A stretch of 64,000 bases of DNA from Larix kaempferi (GCA_027924585.1 BSBM01000825.1:246501-310500); one strand, 5' to 3'; positions 1 to 14,429 are shown, counted from the first letter of the stretch. Notes: generated by a model not told the origin, from the sequence alone. Numbers and translations: made by a program.

Positions 1-393
1 TTAAGGCTGTCTTCAAAGCCGGGTCTGAAATCAACTCTGTGTGGCGCAGGAGTGGATGTTAAGGCTATCTTCATCCCCACAATTGTTGCTACTTATCCAG
101 AATTCATGGTTTTAGGGTTGTTCGTTGTTATTTATGCCCAGAACTTCAAAAAGGACCGTTGTTTGGGATTAAATATGTGCCCATAATTACTTCAACTTGG
201 AAGAGATGAGAATTCATCATGAAAAGAGCTCATAAATCTTCCTAGAATCACTTAAATCGCACCCATATTTGGTTTTTATGGTCTGAAATTAACTCAGATC
301 TGTTTTTTTAGTTTTGTTTTGCACCATACTAGCCCATCACTCCAATTGTCCATCTCTTCGCTATCCTGCTTGTGCAGCAGATTCTGATGCTGC
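1..393. other. No recognisable feature
   Basis: Sequence downstream of the decayed RING ligase. It contains a short imperfect direct repeat (TTAAGGCT followed by an ATCTTCA-like stretch, at 1 and 59), but I see no gene or element boundary. It may hold the former 3'UTR of the ligase. Confidence 0.4.
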
Positions 394-2153
394 TTAACTG
401 GATTTCCCAATTTCATGTTTGCAAAGAGGACAAGATGCATTTATTTTCAACCACTTATCAACACATTCTACATGAAAGCAATGGGTGCACTGTAACTCCC
501 TAGCTTGTCATTGTCCTAGTATTTGCCCAAGCAAATGGAACAAATCTGCATTGGAAACAATACCAATATGGATATCATTACTTGGTTGCCAATTTTTCAC
601 CAGCAATAATTAGAGTCTATTTAGATTTTATATAGAACATGAAACAACACATACCACATCTTCGCCTAAAATAATCTTTCTTTATCACTCCCAGTTGATA
701 TAAAGCCACCATCACCTGACATTTCTGAGTCAAATTCACTCTTGTCTTTACTTCCATTACGTTCAGTAGCTCTTTTTTCCTTGAACTTGTAAGTTGGAAA
801 AGAATTAAGCACTTCGGATGAAGCTCTTCTCATCTGACTCTGGTCCTCTCGAAATCCAAGAATATGTATAATACAAGGTAGGAAACAACATACTGTCACA
901 CACAAAATGAATGGCATGGCATAACCTATACAACTAAATGTGAGAAACACAATACATAACCTGCAAACAAAGCAAAGAACTAATCTATAAGAATATTGTA
1001 GAGAGACAGAGTTAGAAAGGGGAGACAAAGAGGGTGTGAATCGCTAGGTGTTGAAGATCAAGTATGTAGACTTGATAGCTAGTTTCGATAGGATGGAATG
1101 ACAATGAAGACTTGTAGATTTCTGAAGTTATCAGGTTCTCTCTGTAGATGATTGAAACGAATGTATCGAGTGTTTTTTTTTCCTTACAGTTAGAGTGCAT
1201 ACAATATATTTACAGGCATATTGACATTACTCGACAGAATCGATTCTTAGTCTACTGAATTGTGGTTATGACTGTGTAAGGATTTAGTATTTTGACCAAA
1301 CCATGGTTTTATATCCCAGGAGAGTTTTAGGCTGTTCAATGGAACAACGAATATTTATGCAGATCATTGAAACCCATGAATTTATTTCTTGTCTATAAAG
1401 AAAGTGGGATTTTATGATCGATTTCAGAATTGCTGTGTATAAAATTTTGATACACAGTCGCTTGTTAGAGTGGATAAAGGCTGGAGGGTCGAGGTCACAT
1501 TGTGTATTGAAGCTAGCGATCCAAGACATGATTGGAATGCATCTACTGTTAAATAAATTCATGAATCAAAGGGGTCAGACTTGTTTTGTAATCGAAATCG
1601 AGCATTAAAGGTTGAATTCTGGAAGCGATGTGTATTCTTCATTTGTTATGGGCGTAGGATAAAGAGTGTCACTATTGAATGGCCGAGGTCACACTGCTTT
1701 GGAATGGTTGAGGATCTACGGTCTTGGTTGCATATCGTATGCACACTAGCATGAAGTATAAAAGCCCTAAAGCTGGGTTGTAGTTCTATGTGTTGAGGCG
1801 AGGGCTTTGGAACGAGTGCACAAAGTATTGGTGCTTTGAACCCTGAAATGGATTGCGATGAGCAACGAGCATGTTATGGTTCTACACGTTGAGGTCGAGG
1901 GATTGGATTTTTCCATCACTAACCAAAACATATGATCATCTGCTTGGTTATAGTAAGGAAGATCAAGAAACAAATGCAAGTAGCATGTTGAAAAAACACA
2001 GAAACCCAAGAGGAAATCTATACTAACCTGTAAATATTTGGGGCCTCGCTTGAAGATGAGTGACCACCAAATATCCACACATTCCCAACGACAAACCAAA
2101 CAGCAAAGAAGCAGTCCAAATCCAATTTGAACTGTTCTACATATACATTAAGC
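394..2153 (-). pseudogene. RIE1-type RING-H2 E3 ubiquitin ligase, 3' exons, decayed
   Basis: Three exons can be read on the minus strand. Exon 2153-2028 encodes a hydrophobic segment with FFAVWFVVGNVWIFGG. Exon 960-655 continues LCIVFLTFSCIGYAMPFIL, then ILGFRED and SFPTYKF. Exon 545-394 holds the RING-H2 core, with CSICLGKY and, in another frame, CTHCFH..CVDKWLKINASCPLC. Splice sites match GT-AG and phase (exon 2153-2028 ends AG, the next starts G, giving Arg). This order (two membrane segments, then a C-terminal RING-H2) is that of RIE1-like membrane-anchored ubiquitin ligases. Damage: a one-base loss near the end of exon 960-655 gives a TAG, and the RING exon has an in-frame TAG after LGKY plus a one-base frameshift before the second zinc half-site. 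I did not find the N-terminal exons. Family assignment is firm; the exact paralogue is not. Confidence 0.85.
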
Positions 2154-5110
2154 CTGCAAAGTGATGCTAGAATATCAGAGAAATATCATCTGATTATACC
2201 TGAGAATACTAATAAACATTTTTAGATTTTCATTTTTCACATACATCTGCACCCAGCAAAACACAAGGTCCTCCAAAGAACGCAACATACTAATGGTAAA
2301 ATTAGTACGTCATGTCTTTGTAAAATGGTCCATAATCCGCATGCCTATTTTGTTGATAAAATTTCAAAATTCTATCATTTTATAAATGAGTATTTCAAAG
2401 ACAGTGATCTATCCATAAACTAAATGGCAACAAGAGTTAAGAAGCAACCAACAACGATATATGGCTTAATAAATGCCTATTTTGTCTACTGCAAAATGAT
2501 GAACTTTCCTTGGCAATTCCAACAAACAAACAAAGCGAGTCTAAAGATGAAGAGTTTATGGCTCCAATAGAATTGAAGGAGGAAGAGATAAAAAATAGAG
2601 TATGCTTTGTTTTTAGTTTAACGACCTAAACTATGAAAATCTGGAATAACTTCACATAGGAGACAGTATAATAAATTAGAAAGTACACAATTCAGATAGC
2701 AAGGATAACTGAAATACAAAGTACAGAGTATATTCAAGAAACATCCCTATGGAGAGATATTTTTAAGTTGAAACCTGTTGTTTACATATCCTCTCCAAGA
2801 AGGGGCATTTTATGAAAAAATTAAATAACAAAAAACATGCTACACTCTATTTAGAAAAGAGAAAGATAAGAAGAAAGAGCGCATGAATTCCTTTAGAGGA
2901 AAAAATGGAAGTATGTTCAAAGTTTTCTAAAAATAACTAAACATAATTCTAATTATAGCTAGAAACTTCAGTTGTCTCCTAATAGTGCTTAACCGATGAG
3001 CTTAGTTCTTAATTAGGACACTAACTCCTTCATTCTGCTCCTTGATGAGTACGGGAATTATTCCTAGTTGTTTTCGTAGTTCTACAATCTATAGCCCATC
3101 ATTATACGCAAGATCATTTTTTTTTAAATGTAAATTTATAAGCATTTAAAAAATCCAAGGCATGACCAAATCTGTCAGTTTCTATAATCATAACATTGAT
3201 TTCTTGTCCTTCATTATAATTGCACTCGAACAGGAGATGATGATATATTGAATATGACCCTAGGATTCAAGATCCAAGGAAAAAATAGTCCTCAGCGATC
3301 AGACTTCTTTCCAGAGTGAGAGAACAGTGATATGAATGGATATGGGGAAATGGTGCTTGTAATATAGGGTATTCATTATCATAATTCAAATTCAAAAAAT
3401 CCCAAAAGATTTACAGGACCACAAAGAGTGAAAGGAAGTAGTTAACATGCTCATGCATAAACTAAACTTAACACATTCGATGAACAAAGGTGCCAAATCC
3501 ATGTAGAATAAACTTACACCAAAAATTGGTAGCAATCGTTCTTCTAAAGATTGCAAGATCATATAAAGTCATAGGGAAGCCTATAAAGCAAGAAGCATGT
3601 GTGATTGTCTAAGATAACTATAGAACCCTAGTGAAGAGTACTTTCTGACTCACATGACTTTTAATATTTATGCTTATTGTCGCTTGAAAAGTGACCAGTG
3701 GACCTGGATGTATTATAACCAGAAAAAGTCTACTGGAGGATGTAAAACCATTACTCCTGCTTCTATCAAGTAACTCAAAAATTCAAGGCAGAGTTCACAA
3801 GATGATGAATTGGGTTTCAGTGATTTTTAGGGAGGTATGTGTTATGGTGATAACCATAGTTACCATCTACAAATTATGATTCAGTAATCGAGAATAAATG
3901 TATTGGAAAAATCCAAGTTGAAGAAAATATGGAAGAATACATCTTATCAATAAAAAAGACATCCAAACTATTGCAAATTTTGGAAAATCTCTACCAATAT
4001 ATTTGCATCTTCTCTAAAATGATACTACCATTGTTAACTGGAATGTGTATAGTTAATGAACTCTAAGGTAAGGAATACTATGCCATAACTTAATGAACTC
4101 TCAAAAGCAAACCTATGCTTTATTTTTAGCATGCTAGGATTTCTAGATCCAAGTTGGGGGGGGGGGGGAATTTGACCAAATCTAATTCATGGCTGAGTTT
4201 CTGTATGAGTAAGCAAGGCTTGATCTGGCAGAAATATGCTACTTTAGTGGTAACTAAATAAATCTTCATCCTCATCGTGTCACCATTGAGAAAAATTATG
4301 ATAGGAAAATATATTTGTCCACTGCTTGGCAACTTATCTTGGACCATGCTTTAAATACCACAAAACCAAGTAAGCATTGGAGTTCTGTATAGTGAAATAC
4401 AATGAAATAATGTATTTTTTTTTTTGGAAAAAAAAACATTTTATATAGTAAAATTACACCTGAAAGAAAAAGGAAAATATGAACGAAGAAGGAAATCTTT
4501 GAACCCTTATCAATACAGTAGGGTTGGTCCTAACTGAAAGGTCAACAAGGTCAGCAATCAATTGTGTAAAATATTGGCACCACACTAAATGAACAAAAAC
4601 AATCTCCACATTCCCAAACCTTACAGAAATGTGCAAGAAATATCTTGTATAATGTGGGCCATACCAGAAAATGGGACAGCATGAATAGAGCCAAGTTCAG
4701 GAGGAGGCTAAGGAAATCAATAAACAACGATGCCATTTTATGTTTTTGGCAAGGAGGATTGGCCAATCTAACAAAATTCCAGCATCATAAACATAGCATG
4801 CCTCATGCAACGGATTCAAACCATCATCTAGATTATATTTTTCTTGAATTCAGAGAAGATCCTACCAATGTTCTACAATGCAGTATGAATCTCGCAACAT
4901 AATCTAGGTTTCATGTAAAACAATGGCCATTCAGCCTATAACAATGAGGTTTGAGATGCACAAATCGTGATAACTTGACAACCACAATCAAATAATATGA
5001 ATCGAAACCATGAAAACATTAACACAAAGCATACATTTTGATAAACCCTACCAAAACCCCAAAACGAAAAACCCAATTCAAGGGGGGTTAAAAGAAGCTA
5101 CTTGTTGTCT
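2154..5110. other. Gene-free AT-rich stretch
   Basis: About 3 kb with many stops in all frames. The only open frames are short and show no domain I recognise. It contains a 12-base G run near 4157 and a T-rich run near 4412. It may include decayed introns of the RING ligase upstream of 2153, but I could not identify further exons. Confidence 0.5.
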
Positions 5111-5698
5111 TCAAGTCTTTGTTTCGTTGTTGGTAGATGCATCCCCCACAGCATTAGTAATAAGAGACATGGGCCTTCTGTTCAATGATTGTATCCAGAA
5201 TCCCAAACTCTTTGGCCTCCTCAGGAGATATGAACATGTCCCTCTCCATGCATTTCTCAATATTATCAATACTCTGCTCAGTATGCTTGACATAGAGACT
5301 ATTGAGCTTGTCTCTGGTCAGGAGGATCTCCTTGGCCTCAATGGATATGTCACTCGCCTTCCCAATCGCCCCTCTGAAGGGCGTGTGGGTCATGATCCTC
5401 ACATTGGGAAACAATCTCGAGGCTCTCCATTTTCCCCTGCTATCAATAGAAGAGACACCAATGAGGTTGTTTGCCCCATACAAAACGTGCTCATGGGGTT
5501 CCTTATGTACTGCATTGTGTCATATATTTCCATCCCTGCGGTCATGACTTCTCCAAGGGAATTTATGTAGAGGATGATGGGATTCACTGGATTTTCAGTC
5601 TCCATGAATAGTAGTTGGGATACTACCACTGTTGCATTGCTGTCCTCTATAACGCCATTGATACAGATCATTCTCTCCTTGAGAAGCCTTGAGAATAT
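5111..5698 (-). pseudogene. CLPP2: Mitochondrial-type ClpP protease (ClpP2-like), two frameshifts, no introns
   Basis: Minus-strand reading gives the ClpP fold almost end to end: [29 protein letters not shown], the oxyanion-loop region INSLGEV (family usually NSPGG), IYDTMQYIR, the nucleophile motif GQTTSLVS (family GQAASMAS, Ser kept), then THTPFRG (family MIHQPSGG, His kept) and ERDMFISPEEAKEFGILD. ClpP2 is the serine peptidase of the mitochondrial Clp complex in plants. The chain changes frame near 5430 and again near 5160, after which NAVGDASTNN and the stop at 5111 follow. No intron interrupts the 590 bp, so a processed copy is possible, but I see no poly(A) track or target duplication. 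Substitutions in conserved loops and the frameshifts argue against function. Confidence 0.85.
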
Positions 5699-5799
5699 GT
5701 GGGTTTTCTGTGTGGATTCTCTCTTTTGGCTATTTTGGACATTTTGTATGATTTGAGAATGAGGCATTGATTGACTGAAAATGTGGGGATAGGGCACCG

Positions 5800-8700
5800 A
5801 AAATCATTGTCGTCGGGCACAATGGTTAAATCAGAGTCATGTTGCTATTTTTGTGAAGAACCCATCTGCTGCTATTGTGTGCTTAGCAAGATCCTCCTCC
5901 TCATTGTAAAGGGCCTAAAAAGGGTGGTCCTTGATTTGATTCAAAATGAGTTTGGCGGCACTCTTTTGTATATTCTAATTTGAAATGCCTTGGATAAGAG
6001 CCATTTTTGTCACACAATTTGGTCACATAACGAGGTCATCACCCAGGATTAATATTTCAGCGCCTTTAAATAACTATTGTTACAAGTGTTTTCGGAGAGG
6101 AACGAAGGGTTGATCAAGACCCACTAGCTAGTGCCCTAGTTTGCAAAAGTTTAAAATTTAGATTTTGAGACAAACATGCAATTTTCCTAAGTGTGAACAC
6201 AATTGGAGTATTTTTGAGTGTATACATACCAAAAAGTGAAACCATTTGAAGCAAAAACAGTTGAATGATAGAAATATGTTCCTTTGCCTCAACATGAGTA
6301 GAAATTGTATTTTATTTGTGTTTTCAATTAAAAGACAAGGAAAGCAATATGGATACGACAATAAATATGAATGTTATGAAGAATGGAAATAAAGGAAAGG
6401 TAAACATGGTTTAAAGAGTGTGAATGATGATCCTTATGGCTAAATATATCCAACGGCTACATTGACAATTGACAATTAACCCTTAAACCTAGATGCTTTT
6501 AATGTGAGGGAAAAATGCAAAATTTTGCATGAGGAAAATAATTATGGTAGATATTCAAAGAGACACATATTAATATATTATGAATGATAAGCCTAATATT
6601 CCATGGCTATTCATATGCACAAACACAAAAACTTCACAAACAAAACATATACATAATTCAAATAAGTTCCAAGGCACTTATCTTTTGAATGAAATATTTC
6701 CCAAAATCGTTGTGGGAGAGGCACACACCACCCAACCTTAGGCAAGCTTGCAACCATTAATGTCTCAATGTAGATGCCACTCCTGATCGGAGTTATGAAA
6801 TCACAAGGACATGGCTTCAAGCTCACACTCCAGATCATATTAAAGGTAGTTTCCCTAGTCTGAAAATGATAGTATCCATAAGGTTGCACCCTCCTTATGG
6901 TATCTCCTCTCTCCCCGCCTTCAAATTTTGTTCTAGTGAATAATAATCTTCTCCATGAGGAATCCCCCACCCCGGGGCTTATAAATCCCTTCACATGTGG
7001 AAATCATATCTCCTTCGATTTAGGTTTTCCACAGGTTGCCTTGCATAGTCAACTTTGGGTTTTATCTCACTTTTACTTAGCTATTACATAATATTCATGA
7101 TTTGACATGCCTTTCAAGCACATGAATGATATATCCTACTTTCCTTCTTACAAACCAAACTATTTCACTAGTGGAGACTTGGCCTGAGCTCCACATTATG
7201 AATAGCCATGGATTAGTGATCAAGAAGCATCCATGATGTGAGAAACCTCAAAATGGCCAACATATCCCTATCATAGGGAAATATGGGTTAGGGCCTCATG
7301 GATGGCCTATGTAGAACCCGAAAGCCACATGTTATGGACTCAATATTTGGATATTCACCTTGGAACAAGATTTGGGTCATGAGAACCATCCCTGCTGTAT
7401 TAAACCTTCAAATGTGACACCACATCTTGCTCACATGCCAAATATTTCCTATGCATGACCTATGTTGTGGCTTAAGGCCCCACACATGGCATGCAAGGCT
7501 TAGAGATAGATTCCATGGCCTTAGAACCAAGGTTTTTGCACCAAAAATATGCCCTTATCCCCAAGAAACATATCAAGTATTTCAAACTTTGAAATCACCA
7601 CCATATCAAACTTGGAGACCAAATAGTATGTATTATGGGCATGCGTGATGCCCTGAGTGATGAAACATGGCATGTGAGCCTCATAGGGAATATATGTAGT
7701 GTATATTAACATCATAGGGGATATTTGGCTTACAAGCAAGTTATGGTGGTCTAAGGCCATACCAATTTCAAGATTTGTAACCCCTAGGATGGTTCCCATC
7801 TCCCATGGCATGGTTTTTGGTTGAAAGTAAGGGTCTAAGGCCGTACCAATTTCCATTAGGGATTGTTTTTAATGTGTGATTGCCTAGACTACCACATAGG
7901 GCCTACATAGGGGATGTTTAACCTAGGAGTGGGATATAGTCAACGTACTGACTAGCCTAGACACAAAGAAGCATATCGCAAGGTCTATAATGTGGGTTTT
8001 ACTTCCCAAATTGTGATATAGCCCTTGAGAACCATCCTTGATGTGCAAAACCTAGCAAGTTTCACTTTACGAGGCCTCCATGGTGGTTTTGGATTATAAA
8101 TGTGGTATATGTTCCTTGCATGTAGGGAATGAATTAGATTTTGGAAAAAATTAAATTATGTGAACATCATACTCAAGGATTTAATCCCACTCTCACCTTT
8201 TGACTATCACCAACAAGTCATGCCAAGTGATCTCTAATGACATGATATGCCTATGCCTTCATTAAATCCTCCTAGTACCAGTTGAATCCTCCTAGATAAT
8301 TCTTAGTCATATTTGTAATCCACTCCTCTATGATTGCTTGGAGGATGTATTTTCTCCTCATAACATCCTACTACATTAACCCCTCCAAAACAATCATTCA
8401 CCAAATGCTTTTTGTTTCCAAAGTTTTTGAGATGAGATTTAGTTTATTCAACCCTTATCCTTCTAATGGTTTTGGATATGCTAAGGTCTACCATTTGGCC
8501 AATGGGATACTTTCCTACTCCCTCCTTCTCAACCACATACACCTGCATGCCTTCTACTTGGTTTTTTAAAATATACTTTTCAAAATAGCTAAAATGGACA
8601 TCCAATGAATCGATTTAGATTTAATGATGCTTTTAATAGGAAGCATACCCCCATTAGCAATGACATATTTCTCTATAAATCAAGCTACAAACCCAAACGC

Positions 8701-10300
8701 TAAAACAAAGTCTCTCTGCTACGATGGAAAACTAGAAAGGACTCATGGTAGTTTATCATCATGCATGTAGGCCCATCATCTTTCATGTTTTGTGAACGAT
8801 ATAGCCACCAAAAACTACGAATTAAAATTTAGCTATATTAAAAATTGAAAAAAATCCCATCACACTAAATTCAAAAAACAAAAATCCCAAATTGTGAGGA
8901 GCCAAATTTTGTAAAAAATTCCTCTTCATCTTTGTTGAAGAAGAGGGCACCAAATTTTGTGAAAATTGTCTCCATGGGTAAACCTGCTTCAAGCACTCGA
9001 TTGGGGGGTCTCAACAAACCTCAATCATCCAATTTAGTTGCAGAAAATATGATCATGTTATTCAAAAATTTATTGACATTGGTGGGGTAGCTGGGATAAA
9101 GAGACCGTGTCGACCACTATGGGGGCCATATTCATCATCTGGAGGCCACCTCTCCTTATCAGGGTTGTGTTCTTCCCATGTTGTCTGATTTTTTTTAGTG
9201 GGAGGTTTGTGTTATTCCCTTATTGTCTGAGTGTTTTTTTTGGGAGGTCCGTGTTAACCTATCAGAGGGCGCAGACCTGTTTGGAAACCATTTGGAGGAG
9301 GATTGGGTCGTTATACACCTGCTGGGAATTTTATTTAAAGTCTGTTATTTACCAACGGTCTCAAACATCAACTCTGGGTAGTAGAAGAAGGTTGTTAAAT
9401 CCATATGGTATTTGCTACTTCTTGTTATTCCTACAGAGATATTTTTGAGTTTGTAGAGGACGATTTCCCTTGTGAAGGTTGCACTCAAGTTGTCAGCAGT
9501 CCATTCATTCCAGATCTGATTCGTGGTGACACAAGAGGCCAGACACAACGTATCTTCAGTATATCAACTCATGGATGCCCAAATCTATGATTAGAGGTTA
9601 GAAATAATTATATAGTTTAAGTTCCATATTAGTTTGTTGTTCATGAGACTTTATATCAGTAGTTGTTGGATGGAAACTTGCTTATTTCATGCTATGTAAT
9701 GAGAATGTTGTTGGTATATATCCTTTATGGTATCTATGAAAAATCACTTGGAGATGCAAACCAACAATACACAAACTTAAATCAGTAGCAAGCAATCAGA
9801 TATGCCACAAAAAAATTTTAACAATAGCAAGAGGGGAAAATACAACTGATCAGGTGAAGGAAGTTGTGGATGCCAAAAAAACAAATCCTAAACAAGCGAG
9901 TATTCTTTAGAAACAATATTAATGGAGTCTGTTGGGCTATATTATGCATTCCATTGACAAGTCAGGTGGCATTTCTAATCAAATCTATATAAAATATATA
10001 AATGAAGTTATGAACCAAAAACAACAATAATATCAGAAAGGAAGAATTTATCATTACAATGTTAAGGGTGTTCACTTAATTGATGCACACAAAGAAGAAT
10101 AACTACAAACTAGGCATAGTGGATAGCTTCAAAGTTTCAAACATTTATAGATGCCCATCCAATACTTTTTTGTCTCTTGGACAATGGAACCCATATGTAG
10201 CACCAAATGTACAATTTCCGATCTTCAAATAATACTATACAAGACAATTCAAAAAGATTAGAATGAAAGATGAGAGAAAGGATTAAATAAATGTACAGTA
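5800..10300. other. Gene-free stretch, unclassified repeats
   Basis: No protein domain recognised. The 7.1-8.1 kb part has many short recurring phrases (for example GTCTAAGGCC followed by TACCAATTTC near 7748 and 7830), suggesting decayed repetitive DNA. The open frames near 9.1-9.6 kb are not similar to anything I know. Confidence 0.45.
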
Positions 10301-10304
10301 GGAC

Positions 10305-11052
10305 ACAACAAGATAGAATATGAAGAACATAACAAGAAAGAAATCTATAGATTATATCTTTCTCTATCGGTATTCTCCAATTGCAAGAAATGAGAATGCA
10401 CTCAATTGAAAATTTCCTTTAAACATTGTAAATAACTGTAGACACCATAATAGAAAAATGATCAATATTTGATGGAAAATATAAGGTCTGTCATGTTGCT
10501 AAAACCACTTTTTTTACTATAAAATCCTTTATACAAAAAGGAAATATCTTTGATAAGAATGATATAAGATCAACTAAGTACCATTAATTTTCACTTTATA
10601 CAAGTCAGCAAATCAGTTCCTCACATTCAAGTTGACTTAATCTTCCAGTATACTAGCCTTACTATAAGACACGACAAGATAGAATATGAAGAACAAAACA
10701 TGAAAGAAATTTACAGATTATGCTGCGTAAAGGATAATTTCTAGGCAGGCTGGTAGCAGCTTGGACTTATCCAACAAAAGATTCATTAGTTGTGTAACAA
10801 TATAACAAAAGCTTAGCAGATCCAATAGGAGTAGAGTCTTCAGTCTCTTGATCTTCTTCGTGATATGATTCCCGAGGAGATGATTGATATTACTTCCTCT
10901 ATCGGCATTCTCCAATTGCAAGCAAGACAAGATATAAGAATGCGCTCAATTGAAAAATTCGTTTAAACATTGTAAATAATTGTTGACACCATAATAGAAA
11001 AAACGATCAATATTTGATGGAAAATATAAGGTCGTTCATGTTGCTGAAACCC
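10305..11052. repeat. Imperfect direct duplication with a ~165-bp insertion in one copy
   Basis: The sequence at about 10305-10510 (GATAGAATATGAAGAACA, then TCTCCAATTGCAAG, then ATATTTGATGGAAAATATAA) recurs at about 10668-11052. In the second copy an extra ~165 bp (about 10718-10885) separates the first and second phrases. The copies differ at scattered bases, so the event is not recent. No coding content is seen. Confidence 0.7.
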
Positions 11053-11846
11053 TTTTTTTGGCGATGTACTATCCAGCAACAGCAACGCATGAGTAGACCA
11101 AGCCCACTTCATCAATTATCTCCCATAAAAATGAATTCATAGTATTTTAATCTGACCACTGGTAAGTCCTATAGCAGTAGGTACTATTTCTGTAAGTCCA
11201 TCTGTCATACCTATAATAGAAATTGTGACTGTTGGGGGCAATTTACTAAATACTAACATCCATACAATACTCCCTCAAGACCACTTCAAACAAACCATCG
11301 AATTAAGGGAAAGTGCAGCAAAGCTAGTCACTTTGTATAGTCTTTTATAAATCCTTAAGAGTCTCTGCAACCTCACCATCACTAACAGCACGCCATATCA
11401 ATCCCCTAATTTATTACTCCTACTATAAATGATGAATGACAACTCACTAACCATTTTAGTGAACCAATTCCAAGCTATGTGAGTGAGCACTATCATTCTA
11501 GTTTAACTGAGGCTCTTCATCCATTCCAAGTGCATACTGACTGCAGGTCAGACCAAACCCATTGCATTTAATCAACACGTGTAGCCCACTAAACACTAAA
11601 CCGAATGAACTTTCATATTAAACACATGGTGCACACTTATGCAAATTCTACTCTGATCAGTTCATAAAGCTCAAGCTCAACCTCCAAACCTATTTCAGAG
11701 AGCTTTCCTAGTGTACTGCTACCAAAGTTAGCCCTGCACTTCATTAAGTGAAATTCACTCCCTATTACTGAATCTTGCCAGGTGTGTTTCAGCGAATATC
11801 TTTACAAAGTCTATTATTTATTGCTGAATGTGTCACAGCTCCAATG
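11053..11846. other. No recognisable feature
   Basis: AT-rich spacer upstream (in plus orientation) of the PPR remnant. Stops occur in all frames and I recognise no repeat family. Confidence 0.4.
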
Positions 11847-12260
11847 TCAAACCTTTTCTAAGATCTCATACACTAGTCTATTGGCTTCTTCGGGTGCGCC
11901 TTCCTTGCAAAGTGCATCCATGATGGTGGCATATGTAATCACATCAGGGACATGACCTCTATCTTTCATCTCTGTAAGTAATATTATTGCCTCCTTAATA
12001 TTACCCACTTTTAAATGTCCATTCATCAATGTGTCATATATGACAACATTAGGGCTTAGACCATGGCCTTGCATCTCACAGAAGATTTGTTGAGCTTCGT
12101 CTATCCTACAATGCTTGCAAAGTCCATCTATTAATGTGGTATAGTTAACTAGGTCGGGCATGCAACCTTTGTGCGACATCTCTTGAAATATTTCTCTGGC
12201 CTTCTTTAGATCACCCACCTTGCTAAACCCATCTATAAACCCACCTGTATTATTGCCTTC
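11847..12260 (-). pseudogene. P-type pentatricopeptide repeat (PPR) protein fragment
   Basis: The open frame 12314-11847 encodes about three and a half 35-residue PPR motifs after an unrelated N-terminus: IDGFSKVGDLKKAREIFQEM, then CMPDLVNYTTLIDGLCK with DEAQQIF, then LSPNVVIYDTLMNG with EAIILLTEM, then HVPDVITYATIMDALCK. PPR proteins bind organellar RNA, and whole proteins carry 10 or more repeats. Here no start and no organelle-targeting region precede the repeats, and no further repeats are found upstream, so this is a 3' remnant. The remaining frame is open, so decay may be recent or the piece was captured. Confidence 0.85.
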
Positions 12261-12314
12261 TTTGTGACTATTATCTTTTAGTAGTGTATATATGCCTAAA
12301 CTATGGAAGACCAA

Positions 12315-14429
12315 TGGGTATATGTTTGTATTGGAAAAGAATAATGATTGAACTAAAACAATGCTTTACGTCATACAGGTGCTCTGGGATGCTCTTAGTA
12401 TTTAGCAAGATAAGTAATCAATGACACTTGCTTCTGGCATGAACATAGCCTGAAATTGGAAATGCACAATGCACTCCCTATCATTGCTAAAATTTTGTGT
12501 AGAGGAAACTCCAGCCAATATCCCACGTATTCCCAACTTAGTCTACAATGAAGAGATATTGAATCTTTCTATATTATCACTAATGAGAAATAGAATCCAT
12601 TGAATAGGAGGATTGGTGTGGATAAAAGTTAACAAATCTCATCACACATGAAACATACATTATTTCACTATTTATTGAGAATCCTCTTGATATTTTATAA
12701 ATCACTTCAACCAAGACCAAATGCAAGATAAGGACTTACAAGTGGCTGGGTAAAATACTTAGAACTGGTGTATGTGGACTAGCTGGAGCATATCAACAGG
12801 AATAGAAAGAGCATGTTTCCAGTACTAATTTTATTGGGTGTCCTGCTAGTATTTTGATGATATTACTGCAAATGCAAATACAAGGATGAGTTGATTGTAG
12901 CAGGAGAGAACCAATAACACCCTAGATGCTTGTGGATATACCCCTAGATAATGTGATTTGCTTTGCATTAGGAGTTTTAACTTGTTGGTAATAAACAAGA
13001 TGTTTGGAGTTACCAAAGTGTTTCTCATTCACTAGTGGGTGCAGTCTTTGTAACAGACTTGCCCAAATCTATAAGTAAGAAAATGATTGTAGAGGTATCA
13101 GGTCAAGCAAACAAAGCAGTGTAGAGGCAAAGCAGCGTGTTATTCATCACTGAAGGCTAGATAGGATGGTTCAGTTCTTCAGTTTAACAAAGTTTGGATA
13201 ATGGTCCATACTGTTTTCGGTTTCTTATTACTTAGATTATGATTTGGAAGTTGGTTCTAATCCTCCCCAACTGATTCTAATGGTGAAGGAGTGGATTTTG
13301 CTGATGATGATCTAGGCAATTTTAAATTTATATGTAGAAGTTAAAACAGAGAGAATGGAATTGTTGTACTTTAATCTCACTTTATTGCTCTAATGGGAAA
13401 ACAGATTAAAACAATGAGTCTCTCCTCATTTTGACTTTTTGCCACAAGAAAATGCTCTAGGTGAAGGAGAAAAACTCGATTTGAATGGATATTGGGAGAT
13501 TTGAAAGCATTTTAAGTTCTTAAAATTGTCAAGATTTCATCAACAGTGTCCATTTTCATTCTTACCACAGAAATCATGGCTCCTTCATCAAGGGTTGCTG
13601 GTAAATGTCAAAGGAAATGGAGGAATTTCAATGTGGGCTTGATGGATTATACAAATCGTGTATGAGAGCTGCCATATGTGGAAATCATCACTTTCCATGG
13701 CTTGATATTTAGATGAATCTGTGCAACAGATACTGGCTTGTGCATTCACTCTGACTTGGTCTGTGTACAAAATTCATTTATGTAGATTCAGAAACTTCCC
13801 CTAATGGCTCATGCTTAAGATCAACAGGTGGAATAGTGCCTTTAGTGGTTTCCCAATGCAGATTGTGTCAAAGCCAGTATTCCCTCGTGTATAAAGAACT
13901 TTTCTAAATTTGTAAATAAGCATTGTCTGGAAAATAATCAATAATGTGATTACACAAAAAATAAGATGAGGCCTCTTGTGTAGTGTTTTCCCCCTTTTTG
14001 TTGTCAATAACATTTCTTTTGATGGGCAGTCATATCATGAGACCTTGATTGTACGTTGTAAGGGCTGAGGAGAAGAATAAAGGTATTTATGTTTTATTAA
14101 TGCTTGGGATTCGGGAGTATAATTAGCACTATCAGCTGAACATAATCACCATGAATTAACTGTTAGTTGGAATTTTGAAAGTTCTTTTCAAAGTTTTGTG
14201 CAGTATTATGTCATTTCAAGGTTTTGGGTAGAGCATTAAAGATGATTATGTCCCATAACTACCAAGGAGAAACTGTGATATCCAAATGGACAAGAAATTT
14301 AATTTATAAACCCCTTGGCTAGTCAAATAGCTGAGTCAAATGGGTCAACTAGGTCACAAAGGGTCAATGGGTAGTGTTTGAGTCAAATAGCTCAAACTAT
14401 TTTGACTCATGTTTGATGGGTCATATATA
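12315..14429. other. Gene-free stretch
   Basis: No domain recognised in any frame. Some short hydrophobic open frames (12.85-13.03, 13.8-14.0 kb) look like chance. It ends where decayed integrase sequence begins. Confidence 0.4.

Noticed and set aside
5010-5570. 186-codon plus-strand ORF
   Set aside because: Antisense of the ClpP2 pseudogene, which has clear family motifs on the other strand.
6611-6994. 127-codon minus-strand ORF
   Set aside because: No domain, no conserved partner in the window, in a repeat-rich stretch; probably chance.
9107-9448. 113-codon plus-strand ORF
   Set aside because: Composition biased to Phe/Leu/Trp from a T/G-rich repeat; no recognisable family.
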